Below, in pieces: positions 8,491 through 17,503 of a stretch of 64,000 nt of DNA; the stretch's first letter is position 1, and every line of letters starts with the position of its first letter. The position numbers were made by a program, and so were the translations under genes. Source of the stretch: Gemmatimonadales bacterium (GTDB lineage: Bacteria > Krumholzibacteriota > Krumholzibacteriia > LZORAL124-64-63); NCBI GenBank assembly GCA_019038745.1, contig JAHOYV010000004.1, positions 1 to 64,000 on the forward strand, read 5' to 3'. The notes under the pieces are model-generated. The model was not told the origin of the DNA. It did not search any database and saw only the letters and a program-made list of their open reading frames with translations.

Positions 8491-8916
8491 TCACCCGGAA
8501 CAGATAGCGTCGACTACCTCGGGGAGGGCTACGACTCTGCGGTCCTCATAGTCGAAGCAGGCCATGCCGTTTTCCACCATGGCGATCAACTGCTCGTCGG
8601 CGGGTCTGGAGATCCGGTAGAAGAGGCGGAAGCCACTGCGGGATGCCTCGCCGGCAGCCACTTCGAAGCGCAGGATTTCGCCGGCAAAGGCTTCGGCCCG
8701 GTATACTACTGCAGTGTCCCCCAGGATCAGACTGACGCCCGCACAATCCAGTTCGCTCCATCCATGTTTGGCCAGGAAGGCAACGCGCGCCTCGTGTACC
8801 AGAGATAAAAGGCGATCGTTTCCCAGATGGCCGCCGTAATTCAGATCCGTCGTGCGGACGGTCATTTCGACGGTGAATGGATAAGCGGGGCGGGCTTCCA
8901 GTTTCACGCGGGGCAT
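8491..8916 (-). CDS. acyl-CoA thioesterase, hotdog fold (4HBT/YbgC-FadM type)
   Basis: The 141-residue length is typical for single-domain hotdog thioesterases. The N-terminal part has the family pattern VRTTDLNYGGHLGNDRLL, with the catalytic Asp and conserved Asn/His-Leu region, followed by the long helix LVHEARVAFLAKHGW. It would hydrolyse a CoA thioester in the cytoplasm; chain-length preference is not visible. It is the last of three same-strand genes with 7- and 35-base gaps, so it may be cotranscribed with the transporter and synthase-like genes upstream. Confidence 0.85.
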   Translation of the reverse strand: MPRVKLEARPAYPFTVEMTVRTTDLNYGGHLGNDRLLSLVHEARVAFLAKHGWSELDCAGVSLILGDTAVVYRAEAFAGEILRFEVAAGEASRSGFRLFYRISRPADEQLIAMVENGMACFDYEDRRVVALPEVVDAICSG

Positions 8917-8951
8917 TGGGTTCTCCCTGGACTTGTGGGGTGTCGAAAATT

Positions 8952-11834
8952 CTATCTATTGCCCAGGCCCTGGCGGGCCCGCCGCAGGTTTGCCAGCACA
9001 GAGGCTTCTCCCGGTTGGATCTCCAACGCTCGTTCGAATTCCGCAATCGCGCGAGGAAGATTGCCCGTAATTGCCAAAGCAGTGCCCAGATAATTATGAG
9101 AGGCGAAGTCTTCCGGTAGGGCGGAAACCGCAGCCTCCAGATGTCCGAGAGCTTCGGCTGGACGATCCGTCTGCAAAAGGACCAGGCCCAATTCGCGCCG
9201 GCCCATGCCCAGATCAGGTCTCAATTTCACTGCCTGGGCCAGAAGCGGTTCGGCCTGTTCCATTCTTCCGGCCAACAAAAAAGCTTTTCCCGAGTTGAAG
9301 AGGGCCAAGCGGCTATGGGGGTTTTGTTCAAGGGCCTTGCGCAAGAGGGACAGTGTGGCCCGCAGGTCCAACTGGCTCTGCTGGTCTGTTACTTGCCCGA
9401 GGAGGCCGGAGGCCAGCACGTCGCCCAAGTTCCAGTGTCTGGTCTCGGCGGCCAGTTTCATGACCTTTGATTCGCTGGGATCTATCCCCGGAGGGAAGTT
9501 TTCCACCACAAGTTCAAAGGGAGCCAGGACCGCTTTCAGAAGGGGAACCAGTTGTTTCTCCAGGCGGTCACCAGGTTGCACGCCGGTTGTGGCATAGGCC
9601 AGGGCGGGATGGTCGTCATTGTAGAGGGAACCTCCGGTGGCCAACCGGGCCAACCCTTCGCTGCCGGTCAAGAATCCACCCAGCAGAGTGCCGGGTTGAT
9701 TGAGAAAGAATCCTGAGCCGCCCCAGTGACTCCAGGCAAGATCACGGTGAAGGGCCTTGTCTTTCAACGCGTCGGTCAAGCGCTTAAGATCCAGCTTAGG
9801 CTGGCTGTCCCGGCCGCCGATCAGCAACAACTCCTGGGTGTTGTACCACAGAACCGCATGAGGGAAAACATCCAGGAAGGTGGCCAGAACCGAGGCGAAT
9901 TCCGGCTGCTGGAAGAAGCTCAGGGAAACGAACTGGGCCACCAGGCCGCCGGGGTTCAATCGTTCGGCTGCTGCCGCGTAGAACTCCCGAGTGTAGAACA
10001 CATCCACACCGGGCCGGAAGACCTGTCCCACTTCGACCGAGATGATATCGTAGCTCTCGGGACAGTGGGCCATGTAGGTGCGGCCATCGTCCGGAATCAA
10101 TTGCACGCGGGGGTCGGTCATCCAGTCGGAGTCGAAATGGCGGACGATGAAGGGGAAGATATCCCTTTCGATGTCCACGCAATCCAGACGGTCTACGTCG
10201 TGCAGGAGGAAGCGTCCGGCCGTTTGGCCCACACCGACGCCGATGACCAGGACTTTTTGAGGATCGGGGTGCAGCAGGGAGGGCACATGGGCCGCCATTA
10301 TCTGGTGGCCTTTCAGGCTGGAGCCTTGCCAGAGGTTGTTGATCTGAAGAGTAGTTTGGTCCTCGGATCTGACGGCTGCCAAGGTGGTGCAGCGGCCTTC
10401 CGCAAAATCGATCAACTGGCCGCTCTTGCCCAGATAGTCGGCAGGCAGTCTGGACCCTGCCGTGATCGGGACCAGGATCCAGATACCCAGGGCCAGAGCG
10501 CCGGCCGTGGCCCGGGTCATGAGATTGCCTCGGCCAAACCCCGGTTCCAACAGGAACAGGGCCACAAGCCCCGCGGCCAATCCAAGACCGGTGATGATAA
10601 TGGTACCGGTGGCCAGGCCAAAGCTTGGCAATAGCAGGAATCCAGCCAGCAGGGATCCCGAGATTCCGCCGACGGTGTTCAGAGCGGTCATCCGTCCGAC
10701 CCGAACACTGGCCATCCGGGGGTCGTTCAGCACTAGTCGATTGGCCAGTGGGAAACTGGCACCCGAGAAGATGGCCGGCAGCAGCATCAAGAAGAAGAAA
10801 GGTGTCAGTCCCTGTCCCAGACCGCGCCAAAATTCGACAGGCAGGAACATTAATACAAGGATGGTCAAGGCTGAGCCGATTTGCAGGAAGGCGAACCATG
10901 TTCCGAGCCCTGGTTTGCCGGTTTGTTCCCGGTCTCCGAGGCGGGACGCCAGCAGACTGCCCAATACGATGCCAAACAGGACGACGGCCAGCGTGATCGA
11001 GTAGGTGTATATGCTGTTGCGGATCAACAAGGCCAGAAAGCGGACCCAGAGAATTTCCGCGGCCACGGCGACTAGTCCGGTCATGAAGAACAATCCGGAG
11101 ATCAGGCGCAAGGGGCGATTCGGATCCGTGTGTGGAGCGGTGGAGCCTCTGACTTCGGACACAGGGGCTTGAATGGGTTTTGTAACAGCCTGGAACCGCA
11201 GCAAGATGGCCACCAGGCCCACCAGCAGATTCAAACCGGCGGACAAGGCGACGGCACCGGTTATCCCAAGGCTGGGAAGCAGGAGGAATCCTGCGGCCAA
11301 CGCGCCCGTCGCCGCGCCCAGGGTGTTGATTCCGTAAAGGATTCCGATCCGGCTGGCGATTCGGTCACGGCTGACCACGAACTGGCGGCAGAAAAGCGGC
11401 AAGGTTCCGCCCATCAGGATCGTGGGGGGAAGCAGGATGAGGGCCACCAGGCCGATGCGTGCCCAGGTCGCCGCAGGACCCGCGGACAGCCAAGTCAGTC
11501 CGTCGGTCTCGACCACGGCCTGCAGGGCATTTTGGTAGATTCCCGCGTAGAGGGTATCTACCCATTCGAAGGCTCGAAGGGAGACCAGGGCAAGGGCAGC
11601 CACCGCCACTTCCAGCAGGGCGTATAATCGAATGGGTTGATCCAGGTTTCTGGCATAGCGTCCGAAGAGCCAGCTGCCCAGGGCCAGGCCGGCAAAGAAG
11701 ATTCCCAACACCGTGCTCATCGCTTCGGTGGTGGATCCGATAACCAGTGAGGCCTTTCGAATCCAGGCGATTTCGTAAACCAAACCGGTGAAACCGGTAA
11801 CAAAGAAGCAGAGGAAGGCCAGCCAGGTTTTCAT
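8952..11834 (-). CDS. membrane-bound spermidine-synthase-like protein with C-terminal TPRs
   Basis: This 960-residue protein fuses three parts. Residues 1 to about 450 hold a dozen or more hydrophobic segments in two similar halves (GFTGLVYEIAWIR near the start, AAEILWVRFLAL in the middle), as in fused MFS/spermidine-synthase proteins. Residues about 490-690 are a Rossmann-type spermidine-synthase/methyltransferase domain with KVLVIGVGVGQTAGRFL, an acidic DCVDIERD strand and IPDDGRTYM. The canonical GGGDG of true synthases is replaced by GVGVGQ, so polyamine synthesis is doubtful. Residues about 820-960 are tetratricopeptide repeats (KALEQNPHSRLALFNSGKA and similar). The true reaction of this fusion family is not established. 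The start is 7 bases downstream of the NupC gene, implying an operon. Confidence 0.8.
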   Translation of the reverse strand: MKTWLAFLCFFVTGFTGLVYEIAWIRKASLVIGSTTEAMSTVLGIFFAGLALGSWLFGRYARNLDQPIRLYALLEVAVAALALVSLRAFEWVDTLYAGIYQNALQAVVETDGLTWLSAGPAATWARIGLVALILLPPTILMGGTLPLFCRQFVVSRDRIASRIGILYGINTLGAATGALAAGFLLLPSLGITGAVALSAGLNLLVGLVAILLRFQAVTKPIQAPVSEVRGSTAPHTDPNRPLRLISGLFFMTGLVAVAAEILWVRFLALLIRNSIYTYSITLAVVLFGIVLGSLLASRLGDREQTGKPGLGTWFAFLQIGSALTILVLMFLPVEFWRGLGQGLTPFFFLMLLPAIFSGASFPLANRLVLNDPRMASVRVGRMTALNTVGGISGSLLAGFLLLPSFGLATGTIIITGLGLAAGLVALFLLEPGFGRGNLMTRATAGALALGIWILVPITAGSRLPADYLGKSGQLIDFAEGRCTTLAAVRSEDQTTLQINNLWQGSSLKGHQIMAAHVPSLLHPDPQKVLVIGVGVGQTAGRFLLHDVDRLDCVDIERDIFPFIVRHFDSDWMTDPRVQLIPDDGRTYMAHCPESYDIISVEVGQVFRPGVDVFYTREFYAAAAERLNPGGLVAQFVSLSFFQQPEFASVLATFLDVFPHAVLWYNTQELLLIGGRDSQPKLDLKRLTDALKDKALHRDLAWSHWGGSGFFLNQPGTLLGGFLTGSEGLARLATGGSLYNDDHPALAYATTGVQPGDRLEKQLVPLLKAVLAPFELVVENFPPGIDPSESKVMKLAAETRHWNLGDVLASGLLGQVTDQQSQLDLRATLSLLRKALEQNPHSRLALFNSGKAFLLAGRMEQAEPLLAQAVKLRPDLGMGRRELGLVLLQTDRPAEALGHLEAAVSALPEDFASHNYLGTALAITGNLPRAIAEFERALEIQPGEASVLANLRRARQGLGNR

Positions 11835-11841
11835 TTTTTGG

Positions 11842-13122
11842 TCATCCGATCAACACTCCTGCGATGGTGGCGGTCAACCAAGAGGCGAGGGCGCCGCCGA
11901 ACATGGCTCGCACGCCCAGGCCTGCCACATCGGCCCGGCGTTCTGGTGCTATGGTGCCGATTCCTCCGATCTGGATGGCAATACTGCTGAAGTTGGCGAA
12001 TCCGCACAGCGCGTAGGTGCCGATCACGATGCTGCGTTCCGAAAGGGCTCCGCTTTCGGCCGCGGTCATCAACTCTATGTAACCTACGAACTCGTTGACG
12101 GCGATCTTCGTGCCCAACAGGTTGCCGAAGGTCATGGCCTCGGACCAGGGTACACCCATGACCCAGGCCAGGGGTGAAAAAATCCAGCCGAAGATCTGTT
12201 GCAGCGAGAGCCCCACGAATCCCAGACCGTAATTGACCATGGCCACCAGGGCGATGAAGGCCAGCAACATGGCGCCGATATTTGCGGCCAGCTTCAGACC
12301 TACACCCGCGCCGCCCGCGGCTGCGTCGATCAGGTTGGCGTATTCGCGTTTGACGTTGAGCGTCACGCTGCCGCGCGTGGGCGATTCTTCGGTCTCGGGG
12401 AACATGATCTTGGCCACTACCAAGGCCGCGGGGGCGGACATCACGCTGGCGGCCAGCAAGTGCCCGGGGTCTACTCCGAAGCGTACGTAGGCGGCCATCA
12501 CTCCGCCGGCTACGGTGGCGAATCCACCTACCATGACGGCCATCAATTCACTGTGGGTCATCGTCGGCAAGTAGGGTCTGATGACCAGAGGGGCCTCGGT
12601 CTGTCCCACGAAAACGTTCGCGGCGCAGGAAAAACTTTCACTACCACTAGTGCCCATCGTTTTGCGCATGACCCAGGCCATACCGCGGATCACAGCCTGC
12701 ATTACGCCCATGTGGTAAAGAAGGGCCATCAGGCTGGAGAAGAAAATGATGGTGGGCAGGATGTGGATCACGAACACGGTGCCGATGGGAACCAATTGCC
12801 CGGAGACCGAATCGGTTACCTGAATGAAACCCCGTTCCGGATTTGTGTAGGCCACCAGGTCCTCGCTGGTGCGGTAGAGATTGCCCCACATGAAGGAGGC
12901 GCCGGCGTCGGTGAAGCCCAGGAGTCGGGTGACGAAGGTCCTGGCACCGCTGAAGAAGGATTGTCCCCAGGGGGTTCGCAACAGGAGGATTGCCAGGGTA
13001 ATTTGCAGACCCAGGCCCCAGAATGTGGCACGCCAAGGGAATCGGTGCCGGTTGTTGCTTAACAGCCAGGCTATGAGGAGCAGGACGAAGATTCCAAGGA
13101 GGGAGATGAGATTGTTGAGCAA
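11842..13122 (-). CDS. concentrative nucleoside transporter (CNT/NupC family)
   Basis: The 426-residue inner-membrane protein matches CNT transporters, which use Na+ or H+ gradients to import nucleosides. Recognisable blocks include the QTEAPLVIRPYL substrate-binding segment and the SELMAVMVGGFATVAGGVMA scaffold helix. The later GTKIAVNEFVGY signature (binding-site Asn and Glu) and FANFSSIAIQIGGIG are also intact. About ten hydrophobic segments are visible. The start ATG lies 230 bases from the divergent beta-propeller gene. Nucleoside uptake fits with the uridine kinase, Hpt and GuaB genes elsewhere in the window. Confidence 0.92.
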   Translation of the reverse strand: MLNNLISLLGIFVLLLIAWLLSNNRHRFPWRATFWGLGLQITLAILLLRTPWGQSFFSGARTFVTRLLGFTDAGASFMWGNLYRTSEDLVAYTNPERGFIQVTDSVSGQLVPIGTVFVIHILPTIIFFSSLMALLYHMGVMQAVIRGMAWVMRKTMGTSGSESFSCAANVFVGQTEAPLVIRPYLPTMTHSELMAVMVGGFATVAGGVMAAYVRFGVDPGHLLAASVMSAPAALVVAKIMFPETEESPTRGSVTLNVKREYANLIDAAAGGAGVGLKLAANIGAMLLAFIALVAMVNYGLGFVGLSLQQIFGWIFSPLAWVMGVPWSEAMTFGNLLGTKIAVNEFVGYIELMTAAESGALSERSIVIGTYALCGFANFSSIAIQIGGIGTIAPERRADVAGLGVRAMFGGALASWLTATIAGVLIG

Positions 13123-13353
13123 GGGGTCCTCCAGGTTGGGTTCGTGGGTTGGCCGGGGTCGGAGCCTTAACCGATCCCAAGGGGGAAGTATTCAACAATG
13201 TGGGGTTTGGGTCCAGAAACTTGTTTTTGCAAACTTGTTTTGGCAATCTCCGGTATACTAACAACTGAAGCCCGACTATCATAACCTCCGGTATGAAGAA
13301 TTGGTTCTCGTCAGTTGAGCGGGAATGCTGTGTCATATCCGGGGACGGGAATC

Positions 13354-14559
13354 ATGCAGAAATTTTACAGGGGATTATTTCGGTTTTGTTTGGCCAGCCT
13401 GCTGTCTGCGCTGATCGCCACAAGCTCTGTTGCATCCTCAAGGACCGAAAAAGAGGGAGTCCTCTACATCACAAATCCATCCGTTCCTGCGGAAGGTCAA
13501 AGGATGATGCAAACCACCGAACTTTGGCGGGTGGGGTCTTTGGACAGCGATATCCTTTTAGGATATGTGAGCAAGGTGATAGGAGATGAGGACGGAAACG
13601 TATACGTCTTGGACGGACAGATGCGTCATGTCCTTGTTCTTTCTGCGCAAGGGGAACTTTCGGCATCGCTGAGTCGAGAGGGTGAAGGGCCTGGTGAGAT
13701 TCAACGTCCGGTTGACCTGTTTCAAATATCTGATGGAGTCCTGGGAATTGTTGAGGGGTTCCCGGCGCAGATTGTCCTTATAAATTTAGAGGGGGTTCCT
13801 CTTCCTTCGATCTTTGTGGGGAAAGATGGTTCGCGAGGGCTGGGAAATCTTCAGGAAGGAAAATTCAGGTCAGGGCGTTTAGTTCTATTCGGACAAAGTC
13901 AGGAAATGCATCAAGATGGTCTTCAGATCACAGAATATTTGGGGAAATTCTCGTTGGACGGAACCGAAGAAATCAGATATCTGGACAAGTCATATTTAAA
14001 TAACTTGGCTGCCCCCAGTTTCAACGAGATGGACCGATATTTTGTAAACAACGGACGCTGGACATTGGGCCCGGACGGGTACGTATACACAGCTCCCCTT
14101 TTCAGTGAGTATGAAATTCATGTTTTTAATGATGAAGGAAAACTAACTCGCGTGATTCAACGGGATTTCGAATCTCGGCCCCGATCAAAAAAAGAGCTGA
14201 CGGCTCTTTCAAAAGGCCCTGCCATGATGGTGGACGGACGGCGAGTCTCGGTGAAATCAACGGTTGAAGATCGAGACCCCTGTGTGAAATCGTTGAGAGC
14301 TGACGAGAATGGCGCCCTCTGGGTTTTGAATAGCTGGGGCGACCGAGACCAAGAACCGGGTGTATTCATTACTTATGATGTTTTTGATTCTCAAGGAGAG
14401 TTCCGAAAAAGGGTTTCTTTGCGTATGGAGGGTGATCCCCGGACCGATCTCATTTTCTGGGTAGACGATGACCATTTGGCGGTTGTGCAGATCGACAGTG
14501 AGGACGAAACCTCTGAAGAGGGAGCTCCTCTGGAGTTGATTTATTACCAAATTGAATAA
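13354..14559 (+). CDS. secreted 6-bladed beta-propeller protein (paralogue 1)
   Basis: The ATG at 13354, behind a GGGGACGGG site, gives a clean signal peptide (MQKFYRGLFRF then LASLLSALIATSSVASS); an in-frame start 39 bases upstream would bury it. The mature ~380 residues show repeated beta-propeller blade patterns such as GNVYVLDGQMRHVLVLSAQG and LSREGEGPGEIQRPVDLF. That pattern is typical of 6-bladed (NHL/BF2222-type) propellers, and ENGALWVLNSWG begins a late blade. Function is unknown; such proteins often bind ligands at the cell surface or in the periplasm. It shares order and motifs with the protein at 46781-48037, so the two are paralogues. GC content is lower than that of neighbouring genes. 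Confidence 0.75.
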   Translation: MQKFYRGLFRFCLASLLSALIATSSVASSRTEKEGVLYITNPSVPAEGQRMMQTTELWRVGSLDSDILLGYVSKVIGDEDGNVYVLDGQMRHVLVLSAQGELSASLSREGEGPGEIQRPVDLFQISDGVLGIVEGFPAQIVLINLEGVPLPSIFVGKDGSRGLGNLQEGKFRSGRLVLFGQSQEMHQDGLQITEYLGKFSLDGTEEIRYLDKSYLNNLAAPSFNEMDRYFVNNGRWTLGPDGYVYTAPLFSEYEIHVFNDEGKLTRVIQRDFESRPRSKKELTALSKGPAMMVDGRRVSVKSTVEDRDPCVKSLRADENGALWVLNSWGDRDQEPGVFITYDVFDSQGEFRKRVSLRMEGDPRTDLIFWVDDDHLAVVQIDSEDETSEEGAPLELIYYQIE

Positions 14560-14626
14560 AGCCCGGGTCTGAACAGAGGAAAAAAGTCCAGGAAAACCAG
14601 GCAATACCCGATCGATAAGGACCAAC

Positions 14627-17266
14627 ATGACCCAGTTACCCAACAACGTGGCGGCCTTGCTGGCAGCCATGCTTTTGCCAATTCTGATAGGGGTCGGTGG
14701 CTGTACCGATCTGATCCAAAATGGCTTGGATAAACAGGTGGAGGGAACTCTTTCCCGTCACCAGGATGGCAAGGAAATCGAACGCTGGTACGAGACCCTG
14801 CCCCCCGGTTCGCTGGAACACGACGCAGCCCGGTGGATCCTGGCCTGGTTGCCGGACAGCGACCTGGTTTCCCTTGATCCAGTGCTCCTCAAGGAACACG
14901 TGAACCTGGCTTGTGATACTTACCGCCGGGTGCCCTGGCGAAAGAACATAACCCGCGAAACCTGGTTGCATTTTGTGGTGCCGCACAGGGTCAGCCAGGA
15001 GCCCTTGCAGCCCTGGCGGCGCGTTCTGCAGGCAGAGTTGGCTACTGTGGTGGCCCCGTATGAATCAATGGAAGAGGCGGCTCTGGCAGTGAACCGTTGG
15101 TGTCGGGAACAGGCCACTTATATTTCCACAAGTGGCCGGGACATGGGACCCCTGACCACTCTGAAGCGCGGTCTAGGTCGCTGTGAAGAGGAAATGATTC
15201 TGACTATTTGTGCAATGCGTGCCGCTGGGATTCCCGCCCGCACCTGTTCCACTCCCTACTGGACCTTCACCGACGACAACCACGCCTGGGTCGAAGTCTG
15301 GGCCGACGACGGTTGGTATTACGCCGAAAGTTGCGATGACCGCCGTTGCCTGAATGACGCCTGGTTCAGCGGTGCTGCCAGTCGGGCAGGCTTTGTCCGC
15401 AGCGTCGGTTACGGGGAGTTTGATCCTTTCCCGGAGCCGTTGTATCGGGCCAAGGATGGGGTAACCATCGTCAACTCCACGGCTGTTTATACCGAGCCGT
15501 TCCTGTTGCGGGCTTCGGTGATGGGGTCTCCCGAGACGTTGGTTTATGTCAACGTATTGAACTACGGCACCATTCGGTCCATTGCCAGCCTGGACGCTGA
15601 TACGGAGTTGAACCTGGGGCCGGGCTCCTTCGCGCTTACCGCTTGTGTAGCGGACGAATCGGGCGACCTCCTGTTCAAGACGATCACCGGAGAGCCCGGG
15701 CAGACCCTTGAAGTTCAACTGGACCCGGCAACTGATCGCTATGATACCGCAACCAGCCCCGGATTTTGGCTCACGTATCCGGAAGCCGGCGCTCGGCCTC
15801 GTCGGCAGGAAGTTTGCGTTACCGACAATGAAGATCGGCATCACCGCCTGCTTGTGGCTGCCGACAAGGCAGAACGGGAAAAACTGCGTGCGCTTGATGA
15901 GATCGAGACCGCCGTTCTGGATTCACTGCCTACAGAACTCCGCCAGGCATGGGATGAAATCCTGACCAAGCCGTGTGAGAGTTTTTCACCCTTGGTTCGC
16001 TTGCTCACCTGGTATCGTGATCCTGCCGAACGGCAGGCCCTGACCTGGTTGTTGACCGATGCGGATGACAAGGATCTTCTGGAGTTGGATGAAAGGACAA
16101 TTCGGGCCCATGTGGACCTGAGTCTTGCCGTTCGGGGTGATTTGCCTGATGATGTTTTCAGGGAAGGCGTGTTGGCTATACGTATCAATCGGGAGCCAGG
16201 GGGCGATTGGCGAAGTGAAATGCCGGTGATCGAGTGGTCCGACAATGGGAGCCAGGGGGCCATCCGGCAAAACCTGCTGGATGCTTTTGGTGACAATTGG
16301 CAAGTTGTCGACCGAACCTATTTCGGCAATCCTGTTCCGCCGAACCACACATTCCTTTTGGGCAGCGGCACTGAAACCGATCTGAAGACGGCTTTCGTGG
16401 GGTTGTGCCGACGCAACGGTGTGCCCGCCCGCTATCGACATGGAACGGTGGAGTTGTGGTTTGGGTCGTGGCAAGAGGTGGATCCTCTGCCTCAAGATGA
16501 TGAAGTTTCCGTGGAGGAAGAAACCGTCTCAGCGAAAGCCTGGATCGATTTGGGTCTGACCCGTGATGGTGTGGCCTGGTCGGAGGCTGAAAGTTCCCGC
16601 CACTTCATGGTTTCCCGCCCCGACAATGGGCAGCTGGAATCTCCCTGGTGGGATCCGGAAAATTGCATTCAGGAATGGGACGTGGGGGATTACTGGTTCT
16701 GCGCCACGGTACGGGTTCCCGGCGGCAGCGCCTTTGGGCGCTTGACGCGTTTCGAGGTGGAACCAGGCGACACGACGGTGGTGAAGTTGCCGGTGGATAT
16801 TGATGTCAGCGGATGGGATCCGGCAACTCTTGTGGATTCGGATCTTGAAGAGTCCCTGCTTGTCTTCTGGCCCGAAGTTTCCGATAAGCTGCCGGGGGCC
16901 GGATTGTACTTTGTCTTTGAACCGGGTGAACCGGCTACGAGAATGATTCCCGTGGTGGCTCGCTTGCGGGAGCGTTTGGCCGCTCGAGACCTGCCGGTGA
17001 TCCCGGTTTTGGTCGGTCCTGAGGCTCTTGCTCCCTGGAGCGAAAAATTGATGGAGGTCGGGTTGCCGGGGATCCTGTACCGCCCAGGTCACGAGGCTAT
17101 GGACAGATGGTTGGCCGACACCGCCGATCATGGCCCTGTAACCCTGCTCATTCTGCCTGGCATAAACGACAACAGGCCTGTCCTGTTGCGTTCAGGGCTG
17201 GACAACGGCATTGATTTTTCGGTGCACCTGGCATTGGATTCCCATGGCAGGATCAATGGGGAATGA
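14627..17266 (+). CDS. lipoprotein with duplicated transglutaminase-like module
   Basis: The 879-residue product starts with a signal peptide ending in a lipobox (LIGVGGC), so it is a lipoprotein. The first half contains an intact transglutaminase-like core: Cys186 in GLGRCEEEM, His219 in DDNHAWVEVW, and an acidic residue (Glu234 or Asp237) in YYAESCDD. The segment before the core (ARWILAWLPDSDLVSLDP ... LKEHVNLA) is repeated near residue 470 as LTWLLTDADDKDLLELDE ... IRAHVDLSL. A second, shortened core follows (GLCRRNGVPARYRHGTVELW) that lacks the catalytic Cys-Glu-Glu. So the gene is an internal duplication with one degenerate copy. The C-terminal ~150 residues resemble a thioredoxin-like or surface domain. 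Substrate is unknown; peptide cross-linking or hydrolysis outside the cell is likely. Confidence 0.75.
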   Translation: MTQLPNNVAALLAAMLLPILIGVGGCTDLIQNGLDKQVEGTLSRHQDGKEIERWYETLPPGSLEHDAARWILAWLPDSDLVSLDPVLLKEHVNLACDTYRRVPWRKNITRETWLHFVVPHRVSQEPLQPWRRVLQAELATVVAPYESMEEAALAVNRWCREQATYISTSGRDMGPLTTLKRGLGRCEEEMILTICAMRAAGIPARTCSTPYWTFTDDNHAWVEVWADDGWYYAESCDDRRCLNDAWFSGAASRAGFVRSVGYGEFDPFPEPLYRAKDGVTIVNSTAVYTEPFLLRASVMGSPETLVYVNVLNYGTIRSIASLDADTELNLGPGSFALTACVADESGDLLFKTITGEPGQTLEVQLDPATDRYDTATSPGFWLTYPEAGARPRRQEVCVTDNEDRHHRLLVAADKAEREKLRALDEIETAVLDSLPTELRQAWDEILTKPCESFSPLVRLLTWYRDPAERQALTWLLTDADDKDLLELDERTIRAHVDLSLAVRGDLPDDVFREGVLAIRINREPGGDWRSEMPVIEWSDNGSQGAIRQNLLDAFGDNWQVVDRTYFGNPVPPNHTFLLGSGTETDLKTAFVGLCRRNGVPARYRHGTVELWFGSWQEVDPLPQDDEVSVEEETVSAKAWIDLGLTRDGVAWSEAESSRHFMVSRPDNGQLESPWWDPENCIQEWDVGDYWFCATVRVPGGSAFGRLTRFEVEPGDTTVVKLPVDIDVSGWDPATLVDSDLEESLLVFWPEVSDKLPGAGLYFVFEPGEPATRMIPVVARLRERLAARDLPVIPVLVGPEALAPWSEKLMEVGLPGILYRPGHEAMDRWLADTADHGPVTLLILPGINDNRPVLLRSGLDNGIDFSVHLALDSHGRINGE

Positions 17267-17503
17267 ATTCTGCTAGGGAATCAGGGAATGGGATGGAAAA
17301 ACATGTTTTGTCCTTTAAGATGACAAGCGCTTTGGTGTTGTCATAGAAGCGGCTATATGTTAAAATTAAGCACAACAAGTCATCGAGTTGGATTGGATAT
17401 TCCTTCTCGATTTATTAACGAATTTATAGTTATTTACTGTGCAGGTAAAACTGGGCCCTGCACTGTTGGTTTAGGCTTATAATCGGTGACAAGAGGTTTC
17501 TCG

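Noticed and set aside
9796-10899. 367-codon minus-strand frame inside the spermidine-synthase-like gene
   Set aside because: Shifted-frame shadow on the same strand; the 960-residue frame has all motifs and TPRs.
13240-13262. TATACT box upstream of the first beta-propeller gene
   Set aside because: No -35 hexamer at acceptable spacing, so not reported as a promoter.
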